Origin: Gnetum montanum
Taxonomy: Eukaryota > Streptophyta > Gnetopsida > Gnetales > Gnetaceae
Assembly (NCBI GenBank): GCA_015680685.1
Contig: MNCI01011140.1
Span: forward strand, 613,489 to 677,488
Reading direction: 5' to 3'
Length of the DNA: 64,000 nucleotides
Made by a program: the position numbers and the translations under genes. How positions within the stretch are numbered: the first letter of the stretch is position 1; each line of letters opens with the position of its first letter. Positions 1 through 11,064 of the stretch are shown here, piece by piece. Below the pieces are notes generated by a model. That model saw only the letters and a list, made by a program, of their open reading frames with translations. It was not told the DNA's origin and made no database searches.

Positions 1-523
1 NNNNNNTTATAAAAAAAATTAAAATTAAAAAGTATTTAAATTAATTATTTATTTATTTTTAAAATTGCACGTAACCCAAGAATTATTGTATCTTTCAAAC
101 CATAAGTTAGATTTTGATGAAATTGGTACTATTGGAATCATCTCTAAGAGTAGTTCAAGTTAAACTATAGATAATTCCATTTTAGTAAACTTAGAAATCA
201 TAAAATCTGAAATAGTGAACATCAGCTTTTTAAAAACAAAAAGTAAATGTTAGGCTTTTCATTAAAAAAAGTACATGTTAGCTTTTATTAAATATTTGGT
301 TATCTTAAGTTATAACTTTCTCTTTTCTTTTACGATTCTTACAATTGTATTATACATATGAGGAGAGATATATTCTAGGGAGAGTTATAAGGAGTAAGAT
401 TATGGGTGTGAAGTAAGGTCAACTAGCTTTACAACATGCTCAAAATCAAGAGAAAATCAATGAGTATTTTCATGTTTTTATTATTTCCTTGTTAACTATG
501 TCTTTATCTTATGTATTTGACAG
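1..523. other. AT-rich stretch, no gene seen
   Basis: The first six bases are undetermined. The rest is AT-rich with many T and A runs and stop codons in all frames. I see no coding, RNA or repeat signature beyond low complexity. It ends at a possible splice acceptor that opens the gene-like remnant starting at 524. Confidence 0.5.
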
Positions 524-1831
524 TGCAATCTAGGCTACAAAATGAACCAATGTAGAGTGCTAGAGTTGCACAAGTTGAAGAAATTCAAGGTCCTTTGACC
601 TTTGGTACAATTCAACCACAAGAACAGGTCATCTTTTCTACTCCCAAGGTATATATTTAAATATAAATATGTATATATACATAATAACTTAGTTTAATGT
701 CTTATTTTTTTTCTAATAAATTTCTTTTTGCAAAGGCAACGTATTTGGTAAAGTTTTGGCAATATAGTAGTTATAAGACAACAAACCCAACAATAAACTC
801 AACAACAACCCCAATAAACTCAACAAAGTTTAAGAAAAAATAAGGAAAAGCAACCAAAGGTAAGTTTTAGTTATTTAAAGGTTTGAATACTTCCCTCTTT
901 CCTTTGTATGATGTTGATTTTTTTTTGTGTTGTAGATGTCTATGAAGCAATAGTACTTTATTTGAGAGATGGATAGAGATTATGCAGGCACCACTTCTAA
1001 ATAGACTACCATTCCACCACCTAGATTAGCAATCATGCCTTCTTTTTCTACGACACCTAGAAGAGGTTCCCTTCCATAGGCAACATCAACATCATTTTCT
1101 GAGTCTATTCCAGTGGTTTCTTCTTTTTTTATCTCAGGATCTTCTTATTCGATGGGACAGATAGTGGCGGTTGCTGAAGAAGAATTCATGCTTTTTTGGT
1201 GTATTAGTCAGTGAATTTCTAATAATAAATGCTATTCTATTCATAAGGGTGTTTACCATCTATAGGAGTCTCAGTCATGCAACTTCAAGGTAGATTATGA
1301 TTTAATACATGCTGGAGTTCCATCATCTTTGCATCCAATTCCTAAGGATGCTCCAAATGTTGTAAAAGATCTAGAGCAACTCTTAGGAGAATTGGAGAGT
1401 GTAACATGCTACACTCACCATCTAAAGACTCATAAATGGTTCCTCCAAATTGATAATGATCAATTTTAGGTAATAATTTTTTTGAAATATTTTTATTCTT
1501 TACACTTCCCCACTATCCCCCACCCATCCTTTTTTTGTTGATTTTCTCATAACTCATAATTTAAATCTTGTTTCTACAAAGAAAGGAGAAGGAATGGCAA
1601 AAGAACATGGATGATCAATCAATATAGATGGATATGTTGAAGACTCAACTTAAAAGAAAGGAGGAATCAATAGCTGCAGCAAGACATGTAACCAAGTACA
1701 TCAAACAATTGTGTGGAAGATTGGTTACATATAAGGTAGTGCTTAGCAAGACAGATGCCACTACTAAAGAAAGGGTATCACAATTGAAGATAGTGATAGA
1801 TCTTATTAAGTTGTTTGTTCATAGAAAATAA
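524..1831 (+). pseudogene. decayed four-exon gene-like remnant, unknown function
   Basis: Four exon-like blocks (about 524-648, 736-859, 936-1469, 1586-1831) are bounded by AG acceptors and GT donors such as CCAAG/GTATAT, CAAAG/GTAAGT and TTTAG/GTAATA. Block 2 is glutamine-rich, with CAA codons turned into TAA. Block 3 reads for about 60 residues without a stop (LIHAGVPSSLHPIPKDAP, then a leucine/glutamate-rich helix) and ends at a donor. Block 4 continues in frame for about 80 residues as a lysine-rich helix with one stop at the TAG before its ATG, and ends in RK-stop. I do not recognise the family. Preserved splice sites with interrupted codons suggest a dead gene or an intron-bearing ORF of a DNA transposon. 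Block limits are inferred, and no promoter was found. Confidence 0.35.
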
Positions 1832-3967
1832 TCACAATTTCTTTCTTTACATCTTTCCCATTTTGTTTCTTTTCCCTATTCTTCCTTTTCTATATCCTAC
1901 TTAGATGTACTTCCTCTCACTCCTCCTTTGTTAAAAAATAAATAAAATAATAGTTTCTTCCATTTTGTTATTTTTCTTAGATGTACTTTTGTTCTATAAT
2001 AACAATAACAATAAAATAAGGTTTTTCTTTTAGTTTGGTTCCTAAATCGTGGTTTTCTCTATTACCAAATGTGACATCTTTGTTTCCAGATGTCATCAAA
2101 ATATGATAACTTAATTTATTGCATTCATCATTTTCTTAGATAATATACTATAAAAATTATAAATATTTAATAAATGAATTAACTGGGAATTAAATAATTG
2201 GTACTAAAAAATGAAAAAAGGAAAATGAGGTAATTTTATTAATAGAAGAGAGTCCTATAATGCTCTCTAGGTTATCTTCTCATGCCACTTAAGTTGTAGA
2301 GGCAATCTGGCTATCCTACCAAAGGGGTGATTAGTCCTTTCTTATATTGCTTCATCTAACACCCATTACTTGCCTCTCTCCACTTTGCAACTCCATGCCC
2401 AACACAATCACTAATCTCAACCTTAAATGGCATAGGTCAAACCCTTTCTCAAGGGATACATGAATAATCGTAACTCCTCATAATGAGGTGCCTCTTCTTT
2501 TTTAAGGTTAATTACATTTTTAGAATTATTTTCATCCTTAATAGTGGATGGGATGTTACAAATGTCTACTTTAACATTTAGACATCTTAGTTGCATACAA
2601 GATGTCTATTGTGTCTTCAAGACATCTAGTAGAGATTCTAATGGATGAATTACAATAGATGTTTTAAAAGATGGGTCATATATGTAGGGGGAGCATTGAG
2701 TGATTCTCTCAAAGATATGATATGATAATTGCAAGCTTCTAATCTCTAACACCTATATCAGAAAACAAGCAAGGAAGAGCATATTCACCTAGTAAAGTTT
2801 TGAAAGTAAAAGAGGACATTTATTTATCAATCTTTAAAATTATTATCCAAAGATGGTCTTTATTGGTGAAAGCTCTTTACCTTTATATGGTATATAAACT
2901 TACTTGTGAGCACTATGTTAAGGATTTAATGATTCATGTGTGACCTTTTGTATGTTGAGAATGTATCATTTTAAGTACCTAAGGCCTTTATTACAAATAT
3001 GAGTTGAGAGATACTCACCTTAGAGATCTCAAGTACTAACAATGAAAGATTGGAACTAGAAAAGGTATTCATGGTCTCTTTTGGTAAGAAATGAGATGTA
3101 TATATATGCTATTTTTGCTCTAAACATGAGTATCATATATTATTTTATGAAATTTTTTGGATATAAAGATGATTAGTTGTGTTTGATATAAGATGTGTTT
3201 CTTTGTCTTAAATTTTGAATATGCATGATTTTACTCACTTGCCATGATATTGATATTTCTAATCTTTTTGTTGATGTTTCAAAAGGAGTAGAGTATTGGA
3301 TGATTATAGAATCATGAGATATTGGTTCATTTGTTACTAATGTCTTATTGGTTCAGAGACACATACTCTTTAATGCTCAAACTCTGGAGTTTGACCTTTA
3401 GTTTTAAATACTCTTCAATATCAATTGAACAAATTGGATTAGTTATGTTGGGATTAGTTGTGCTTCATTAATTATCTAATCTTAACTTGGTCTATGAATA
3501 GATAAGGGGCAACTATTAATGGGATTTGTTTTTTCTTAATTAGCCCTATTTAATCTTTAATTGATATCTATCAAATTTTCTTCGTTAGTTAAAAGTTTGT
3601 ATTTCTATGGGATTGTCATATGATGTTATGCAGCTATGATGGAACCTTATTGAGAATTATGGTTGGTCCTTATCATTTTTCCCACCTCTTCTTGGGTGCT
3701 ATACAAAAAGGGAGAGAGAGTAGAATATTTAGTTGATATTTAGTTAGAATCAAGATGTCAATCATGGTAACTTTATATTTTTTTTATGGATTATAATTTG
3801 CTATATCTATATATACATTTGCACCATTTAACTTTCAAATATCTCTATACTATATTCCTTGGGATATACTAACCCATTTTCTTAAGTTTTGGACAACACC
3901 AAACATGGGAAGATTTTTGACCTTTTGCTATGTCAAAACCTTAAGAAAAATGAAGAATATGTAAATG
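1832..3967. other. AT-rich flank, probable decayed retroelement hosting E1
   Basis: No ORF of note. Between 2565 and 2665 the octamer AGACATCT or its complement recurs about five times, as it does at 11270-11475 on the other side of E1. At 2690-2700 there is a G-rich TGTAGGGGGAGCATTG stretch, and at 3705-3722 a purine-rich AAAAGGGAGAGAGAG run, both of the sort found at the 3' end of LTR retrotransposons. I infer that E1 landed in an older, now unrecognisable LTR element covering this flank and 11065-12245. Confidence 0.3.
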
Positions 3968-3972
3968 TATGT
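3968..3972. repeat. target-site duplication of E1, left copy
   Basis: TATGT directly precedes the left LTR, and the identical pentamer lies at 11060-11064 directly after the right LTR. A perfect 5-bp duplication is the standard mark of a gypsy integrase and shows that E1 is a complete insertion rather than a recombinant. Confidence 0.9.
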
Positions 3973-4836
3973 TGATGAGTGGTGAGATACCCCTACACTC
4001 AACCATACGAATACGAGTGTAGCACACGTGATCCTATCGAACTCCGCAGACTAAGTGCCTACACACCCCATGGAACACTTAGGGTTAATTATTCATGGTC
4101 TTCCCAGACTTACTTGTAGTTGTCACAATTTATGGTTAAGCAAGTCTAAGGTATATGATTTTTATGTCTTTTTATGTTTTATGTCTCCTATGCTAACAGG
4201 GTGAAGTGTTGAGAAACTAATTACTAACTCTAACTAATGAACTAAGTCTAAATTACCTAGCGTCAACATCCGTTCCCACTTATCGTACACACCCTGAACC
4301 AATGCAATCGTGGCTACCAAACGCTAATCGTTGCTGGGATCACCACGCGTAACACACGTGCTCGAAGTGGTCGTACTAAGGCACTTAACCAGGAGAAAAG
4401 GGTTGAGAAGGAAAATAGTAAATAACAAGTAATAAATAATGGGTAATAAATAATAATAATAAAATCCTATTTCATGCACTGCAAGGTTTATCCAAAAAGC
4501 TCATCTTTATTGTCGTACACAAACTTGTGTTCAGGACAATGTTTGCTCAAATAAAGATCCATTCACTTCGGGACTCCTATTGCAGGCACATGGAAAATAT
4601 TCTATCTCTAGAGTGATCAATCTGCCAAAGTTTCCCTATTGTCTAGCCTAGGATGAGGAAATAAGGGAGAGATGCCTCTTATTTATAGATATGACAGTGC
4701 ACTGCGATATCGCATACGCAATATCGTAGGGGAAGACGTGATATCGTGTACTCAATATCGTGGGGGGATGCGATATCACATCAGATGCAATATCACATAC
4801 ATGATATCGTGGCCCATGTGATATTGCGTCCCATCA
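3973..4836 (-). repeat. E1 3' LTR (864 bp)
   Basis: In plus orientation it begins TGATGAGTGG and ends CCCATCA, giving TG...CA ends on both strands. It aligns along its length with 10219-11059. The two copies differ mostly by C/T and G/A changes plus a few short indels, so the insertion is not recent. Confidence 0.92.
4681..4830 (-). promoter_or_regulatory. E1 LTR promoter: TATA box plus GATATC array
   Basis: On the minus strand a TATAAAT box (complement of 4681-4687) followed by AAGAGG is preceded, within the upstream 4706-4825, by eight RATATY hexamers: four GATATC palindromes, three AATATC and one GATATT. Dense short palindromes immediately upstream of a TATA box look like a retroelement enhancer. 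The matching arrangement is in the 5' LTR at 10915-11052. Function is inferred from position only. Confidence 0.6.
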
Positions 4837-4849
4837 TACCCCCATGACT
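4837..4849 (-). other. E1 polypurine tract
   Basis: The complement reads GTCATGGGGGTA directly against the TGATGGG start of the minus-strand 3' LTR. This is the expected place for the plus-strand primer of reverse transcription. Confidence 0.75.
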
Positions 4850-6860
4850 GAATGAAAACTCATCCTTGAGTTCCTTACAATAATATCAGGAAGGTATGGG
4901 ATTATTGACTCAAATGAAACTAATGAGATGACATGTGAATGGATCATCATTACAAGACACAACAAAACTAGTGTTCAGGAAAAGAAGGGTGAACACCTTA
5001 TTACATTGACATCAGGCCTTAGTTGGCAATTGAGAAAGAGAAAGAGAGAAAGAAGTGTTGCTGCTGCCAACGCCAAGATTGCGTCTTTTATTGTCCATCC
5101 GTAAGCACGTCATCAATTTTGTTCCTTGCATAGCTACTTCCAGCACTACTCCATTCAAAGTGTTCATTCTAGATCCAATCTGTTGTTGTATTATTTCCAT
5201 CTGCACACACAATCACAATCTTATATTAGCAAGGGTAAATGAATTTCAATATAATTGATACCTTGCTACAGTGAAAGTCCATTAGCTGAGTTGTGGTATG
5301 GATGATACAGATTTGGAGATATATTAATGGTGACTACTGAAGGTGTAGGGTTTAGGAAAATAATTGAGAAAAAATAGGGGCTAGGAGAAAAGAGAAAAAA
5401 TTGGGCCCCGTAGCCCCATGACTAATTGCGAACCTCCGGTAGCATGAGAATGGAGAAAGAAAAGGAATAAGAAAGATAGAAGAAAAGGGACAACTATGAC
5501 ATCGATGAAATGGATGTCAAGATGGAAATGAACAGAATAAAATGGATTGCAAAAATGTTAAGGGAAATAATTTAACTGGTGCACCAAATAGGAATGTTAG
5601 TGGGTCCTCCCCAAAGCAGGCTCATGCCCTTAATGCCCTAACAATCCCACATTCAAAGAGTCCATAGGCTCTAGGAATGTCATTTGGAACAAGAGTTAAA
5701 GTCTTAACCACAAGAATTTACCTAAAAGAAAACAATGCATCAACCAAAATATACACTAATGATACAACCGGAAATGAGGTGAACAATGGAGAGAAAGGTG
5801 GAGAGAAGAGAATGGAATGGAATCCCAAGAACAAGGTGGTGTACAGCCCATTGTGTGTTTCATGATTAATGTGACTTGGCAAATCTCATTCCAACTCTGG
5901 CCTCAAACCAACCACATCCAGTGACTTTGCATCATTGCATTCAGCTAATCCATCCTCTTGAATAACAATAATTCTTCCCCCAAGAGCGACCACCATTCCG
6001 ACGAAACGAATGAGGAGAGAATGGGAAGCAAGAAGGGCCTTAGTTAGAGGGAACATTTTTAGTTCCATAACCAGTGCTTGTAGCCCAAAGGATTATTTCA
6101 TCTAAGGGGTATGCTTTGAATTTCCACTTTTTTTATGTGTGAGAACCACACCATGCAAAGACTTCTTATTTTTATTGACTCAGCTTCCGATAATTGGGTA
6201 ACATTAGAACAGTAAGAAAACTCAAGAAGAAAGCATCCAAGCACCTAAGAGAATGGCCAACACAAAAGCATCAAGTTCCCTTGAAGTCACACCCTTTTCA
6301 AACCTTGAGTCCTTCCTCAGTTTGAGAAGTGCCCAGTCACTGGTTCGTTAAAGTTCTTATTAGAAAGGGACTGTACATTTCCAAGCCAAGAGAGATCATA
6401 GAAACTGGTGGATGGATGGATGAAGTGGACTCATTGCCTACCATATCAAAAGAACATACCTTAGTATCAAAATCATGACTTAAAGGTAAAAACTAAACAT
6501 TAGCAATCAATGAAAAGCAGTTCATACCATCGGGAAGAACACTTATTGGGTGACAAACTTACAGGAAGGTTAACACACACACACAAAAATGAAAAAGTGT
6601 AACAATGTTGTAAAAAAAAAAAAGTTAAAGAAATTTCTAAAACACAAACAAGAAAAGTTAAAGAAATTTGTAAAACAAAAATGTGTAAGACAAAAATGTG
6701 TAAAACAAAAATGTGGAAAACAAAAATGTGTAAAACAAAAATGTGTAAGACAAAAATGTATAAAACAAAAACTAAAAAGAACTGAGGACCTCCAATGATC
6801 AGCATAGGTGGCCATCTCCCCCATGACTAATTTGCAAGGGAGAGATCCAAAATAATGAGT
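4850..6860 (-). other. E1 3' non-coding region
   Basis: About 2 kb between the protease remnant and the 3' LTR. It matches 61456-63421 in E5 and is more distantly similar to the spacers of E2 and E3. It contains two further copies of the purine-tract motif (5411-5425 and 6811-6830) and an A-rich tandem repeat at 6655-6775. Short open frames here are not shared between copies, so I do not call genes. Confidence 0.7.
6655..6775. repeat. A-rich tandem repeat, about 13-bp period
   Basis: About nine imperfect units of ACAAAAATGTGTA with variants AAGA/AAAA. Shorter versions of the same motif lie at the same relative place in E2 (about 21650-21670), E3 (about 33800-33820) and E5 (about 63235-63265). 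The motif is therefore a family feature that expanded in E1. The long frames across it on both strands are by-products of the repeat. Confidence 0.8.
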
Positions 6861-6987
6861 GCCTGTTTGAATTTCTTAGAAGTGTCCAACTTCTCCCGAT
6901 TGATGTTCTTAGATTAAGGGATGGAAGTTGGCAATGCTCATACTCTAATGTGTCTATGCCTTCATTGTTAGCATGAGTTTCCTTAGT

Positions 6988-7695
6988 TCATTCTATGCAT
7001 GTTGGTTTGCTCTTTCTAGTAGCTGTCAACCACAAGGTGTCTACTACTAGTGTGGTTGCTACATACAAGCACCTTTGAATTTGTATTTCTTGGGCACACC
7101 AATCACATGGAAGAAATGCTAAAAATTCTTCCATGTCATCACCCTCTAAGTCACTGTATGTGATGCACGAAACTTTCTTCTTCTCGATCTTTCCATAAAT
7201 GTATATCTTAGATATCTGCAAGGAAAGATCATAGATCCCTAGGTACACATCTACTGTACTTAGCCATGGCCTTCCCATTATAATTGGGAAGTCCCCTTCG
7301 TTGTTGTTAACTTCAATCACCAGGAAATCATTTGGGTAAGACCAACCACACAAGGTGGTAACAATGTCCTCCACCAATCCCAAGGAAATGGTGATGGACT
7401 GGTCAGCCAACTCTAGTTGAATGTTGCTCTTCTTAAGTTGGGGTAGGTTCCAGGCTTGATACATTTCTTGTGATATTAAATTGACTCCGGAACCTGAGTC
7501 AAGAAGAGCCTTATGTGGTTTGTTCTCAATGATTTGTAAATAGATTAAGGCACTTCTAGGATCAGTTAGTTTCCTGGGAAGGTGGTCTACCTTGATCCAG
7601 TCGGTTACAGTATGCGTTAACATAATTGTATGCGTATAGCTCTGATGTTGAACTAAAGGGTGCTCTGAAGTGTTAGATGGTGGAGGAGTGTACAT
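6988..7695 (-). CDS. retroviral-type aspartic protease of E1
   Basis: A 235-residue frame with a pepsin-like retroviral protease core. The catalytic motif LLDSGSGVNLIS has its aspartate near residue 66, and a flap/hydrophobic region GLVEDIVTTLCGWSYP and the family signature FPIIMGRPWLST follow, as in Athila/Tat proteases. It would cut the Gag polyprotein. It sits downstream of the gag linker on the same strand, and the true protein was probably a gag-pol fusion, so the ATG chosen here is only the first in an open frame. The catalytic triplet is intact, unlike E2 (DLG) and E3 (NLG). After the core come a conserved Cys-x2-Cys...Cys stretch and then the RT-to-integrase deletion. Confidence 0.75.
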   Translation of the reverse strand: MYTPPPSNTSEHPLVQHQSYTHTIMLTHTVTDWIKVDHLPRKLTDPRSALIYLQIIENKPHKALLDSGSGVNLISQEMYQAWNLPQLKKSNIQLELADQSITISLGLVEDIVTTLCGWSYPNDFLVIEVNNNEGDFPIIMGRPWLSTVDVYLGIYDLSLQISKIYIYGKIEKKKVSCITYSDLEGDDMEEFLAFLPCDWCAQEIQIQRCLYVATTLVVDTLWLTATRKSKPTCIE

Positions 7696-10076
7696 AGGCT
7701 CAATTTCTTGTTGTTGCGAGAGTTTGTCTGGGCTTTTGGTTCTGAAGAAAGGTCTTTTCTTTTTACAGTTATTAGAACTAGCAGCAGGTTAAATATTTAC
7801 AGCTCTCACAGCGTTACATTGCTGCAGTTGAGTAGGGAGTTCCCCTTGCATTGTTGGAGCAGGAGTTGTTATGGGAACTACTGGTGGAAGAGGTGCAGAT
7901 GGATTTAGAGGATGGTAAGTATGTGGGGTGCCTCCTAGAGGAGAAGGAGTCCTCCTAAAGTACTCCCAAACTTGGTAGTGACGTTGGGGAGTTGTGTGAT
8001 CCATAGAGTCACTTGGAGAAACCAGATGCTACACATAATAGCCATAAGGATCAAGTTGCTAGTAAGGGTATTGATGTGTTGGCAGTGGCATGTCCCATAA
8101 CTGTGGGTATTGCCACTACTGATGTTGATTGATGGGTTGTGGTGGAGTTCCACTTGGATAATACATTAATGGTTGGTGGAACTGCCTTGGATTACCTTGA
8201 GGATAAGGTAACCTTTGAGGTGTTTGTCATTGGTTAAGTCTAGGGTTGAGTGCATACACCCCAGACTCTTGTAGATGTGAGATGATTGGACAACATCCCT
8301 TAGGATGGTCATAGTGGCAGATCTCACATCCACTATCATCTTCTGTGTCTAAATTCACAACCTCATTGGAGATAGTAATTTTTCCCTTACCCTTGTTATG
8401 TGCAGGGCTTGAATCTCTCCACTTTATCTTGTTCTTGTCACTACTTTGTTTCTCCTTAGACTTTTCTATAATTTTCAAAACAATTTCAAGTCTAGAGTCT
8501 AAGGAATCCCACAATTAATCTATCTTAGCTGATACTTCTGTTGTTAGCTTTTGGATTGGCAAGTTTTTTCTGTTCACCAACTCTTCAAGTGGTGACTCAT
8601 CCTCCTCATCACAAAATCTCACTCCCTTTTTTCGAAGAGAGGGATCACAGTTGTATTCTTCCACACTTTCTCTTTTTTGTAGTTCACTTTCTTCTTTTTC
8701 TACTTGTTTCAATGAGTGATGTATTTCATGGGCTCTAAGTTCTGATAGTCTCCCTTGGGCATAAGTCCCAAGGGTTCTTCTAGTCTCATGTCTTAGCCCA
8801 TCCACGATGTGGCAAATTTGATCCCATTGTGCGTAACCATGGCCCAAGCAATGATGTAACAATGCATAGTAACGACCCATGGCATCATCTAAGGGTTCAT
8901 GAGTACCTTGCTTCCATCCTTGGATCTGCTTATGCAAATTAGACACTCTAGAGTACGTTTGATACTTATCGTTGAAGAGTTCTAACATTGTACTCCACCT
9001 CCTGATGGTTTCTAACTCTAAGGACTAGTACCACCTCTCTGCTTCCTTAATGAGTGTCTTGGGAAACAACTTAAGTTTCTGCCACTCGTTCTCTATGTTT
9101 TGCAAGGCACAGGCATCATGGAATGCCTATAAATGATGTTATAGATCTACGTTGTATCCCCCTTCAAAGCGTCAAATATTGTTCATGTCTAAGTGTTTGA
9201 TCTGACTATCTTTTAAATGCCTTGTTGGTATTCTAACTACCTCCGTTATGTCGAGCATACTTCAAGTGGTAAGTAGGGGCTTGTCATGATCATCTCTTTC
9301 ATGACACCTGTGATGTCTTCGTTGTTCCCTATTTTTCCTTCGTTCATGCCCTTATCCTCTCTCTCGACTCTCTCATCGAGGTCTCTCATTTTTTCTATCC
9401 CTATCCTCACCGTTATGCTCTCTAGGACGTGATGTGAAGAAGGGGAAGAAGAAGGAGAACCATCGTCATGACGATGTTTCCTACCTTCTCTTTTGTGGCT
9501 TCGGCCCTGATCGTGATGACGGTCTAACTGACCGTCCTTGTCATGTGTTGTTGTTCCCTCTATGAACAGTTGGTGTTCACGAGCATTAGAACCAATGTTT
9601 TGTATTGTTGAGTGTAGGTTCTGATACCCCACCTCCTCACTATCGTTAAGAGGGGGAACATCTCTGATTTCACTTAGGATGTGTGGGACCTCTTTGCCCT
9701 TTAACAGTGTATGTTGGCTCTCCTGCCGTGAGTCCCTCATACGTTGTAAAGGTGTGGGATGGTAATCCCTCATGTCAAAATTTTCTACAACGTATTTAGC
9801 ATATAATTCTGTCATGCCAATCTATGCCAAAGCACAGAGAAGCATGTTTGGGACTACCCAATCTGGAGGTAACACAATGTTACCTTGCAAATCTCTCCAG
9901 CGCATCTACTCATCTTGATGGAAGATAAAAGTAAAATTGGGAATATACTCATCAAGATGAGTCTATTCCACCCTATATTGTTGAGGAACTAGCATATTTA
10001 GGTTATGTGTTTTTGATTGCCGACTGTTTCTTGTATGGTCCTTAGGTGGTGAATTGCTTTTGCTAGAAGAAGACAT
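7696..10076 (-). pseudogene. gag of E1 with Pro/Gln/Tyr-rich linker, degenerate
   Basis: Gag forms the virus-like particle. Reading from an ATG at 10076 (MSSSSKSNSPPKD) there are, in order, an N-terminal region, a charged His/Asp/Arg/Ser-rich segment (about 9700-9380), the capsid-like gag domain (about 9245-8600: LELFNDKYQTYSRVSNL, then THEPLDDAMGRYYALLHHC and HIVDGLRHETRRTLGTYAQG), a CEICHYDHPKGCCP zinc-knuckle of the C-x2-C-x3-H-x4-C type near 8320, and a Pro/Gln/Tyr-rich linker leading into the protease. The frame is broken by several in-frame stops, mainly TAG/TAA where Gln or Trp is expected. The domain order is that of Athila/Tat-type gypsy elements. Coding ability is lost, but decay is modest compared with E2 and E3. 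Confidence 0.8.
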
Positions 10077-10200
10077 TGTTATTTATTGGTGTGCTAATTA
10101 TCCGTTATATAATTTTTCTTTTAATTAACCTAAAGGTTCGTTTAAGCTCCCAACAATGTGAGTGATGTCCTATGTTCTATTTAGCACACAAACACTTAGT

Positions 10201-10217
10201 CCCCAGCAACAGTGCCA
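10201..10217 (-). other. E1 primer-binding site (tRNA-Asp type)
   Basis: CCCCAGCAACAGTGCCA on the plus strand, two bases from the LTR. It resembles the 3' end of plant tRNA-Asp as I recall it (CCCCGGCAACGGCGCCA), with three mismatches, all transitions. It sets the minus-strand orientation of E1. Confidence 0.8.
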
Positions 10218-10218
10218 A

Positions 10219-11059
10219 TGATGAGTGGCGAGATACCCCTACACTCAACCATACGAATACGAGCGTAGCACGTGCGATCCGGTTGAACTCTACAGACTAA
10301 GTGCCTACATGCCCCATGGAACACTTAGGGTTAATTATTCGTTGTCTTCCCAGACTTGTCACGGTGTATGGTTAAGCAAGTCTAAGGTATATGATTTTTG
10401 TCCTTTTATGTTTTATGTCTCGTATGCTAATAGGGTGAAGGGTTGAGAAACTAATTATTAACTCTAACTAATGAACTAAGTCTAAATTACCTAGCATCAG
10501 CATCCATTCCCACTTACTGTACACACCCTGAACCAATGCAACTGTGGCTACCAAATGCTAATCGTTGCTAGGATCACCATGCGTAGCGCACGTGCTCGAA
10601 GTTGTCGTACTAAGGCACTTAACTAGGAGAAAAGGGTTGAGAAGGAAAATAGTAAATAACAAGTAATAAATAATGGGTAATAAATAACAATAACAAAATC
10701 CTATTCCATGTGCTGCAAGGTTTATCCAGAAAGCTCGTCTTTATTGTTGTACAAAAATTTGTGTTGAGGTACAATGTTTGCTCAAATAAAGATCTGTTCA
10801 CTTCAGGACTCCTACTGCGGGTACATGGAAAATATTCTATCTCTAGAGTGATCAATCTGCCATAGTTTCCCTATTGTCTAGCCTAGGATGAGGAAATAAG
10901 GGAGAGCTACCTCTTATTTATAAATATGACGGCACACCGTGATATCGTATACGTGATATCGTAGGGGAAGACACAATATTACGTACGCGATATCATGGGG
11001 GGATGCAATATCACATCGGGTACGTGATATCACAGCCCATGCGATATCACATCCCATCA
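10219..11059 (-). repeat. E1 5' LTR (841 bp)
   Basis: Begins TGATGAGTGG and ends CCCATCA like its partner. It contains a TATA box (complement of about 10915-10923) and the GATATC-type array at 10938-11052. It lacks a short block present in the left LTR near 4112-4125. The TATGT duplication follows at 11060-11064. Confidence 0.92.
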
Positions 11060-11064
11060 TATGT

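Larger units (their letters stand above)
3973..11059 (-). mobile_element. E1: non-autonomous Ty3/gypsy (Athila/Tat-like) element, gag-protease only
   Basis: An LTR retrotransposon of 7087 bp with two LTRs (3973-4836, 10219-11059), perfect TATGT target duplications, a tRNA-Asp-type primer-binding site (10201-10217) and a purine tract at the other LTR (4837-4849). Read on the minus strand the order is 5' LTR, PBS, gag (from 10076), Pro/Gln/Tyr-rich linker, aspartic protease (7695-6988), then a 2-kb non-coding region and the 3' LTR. RT, RNase H and integrase, which should follow the protease, are absent. The join lies near 6858-6862. E5 carries the same join, so the deletion was inherited rather than unique to this copy. 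Such an element could only move with enzymes supplied in trans, for example by an E3-like relative. Confidence 0.9.

Noticed and set aside
4700-4830. GATATC array as a possible CRISPR-like or satellite array
   Set aside because: Spacing is irregular, the motif is only six bases and it lies inside LTRs next to a TATA box. A promoter array is the simpler reading.
6500-6824. Overlapping open frames on both strands with strongly repetitive peptides
   Set aside because: They come from the A-rich tandem repeat at 6655-6775. Other copies of the element have the repeat at lower copy number and no frame.
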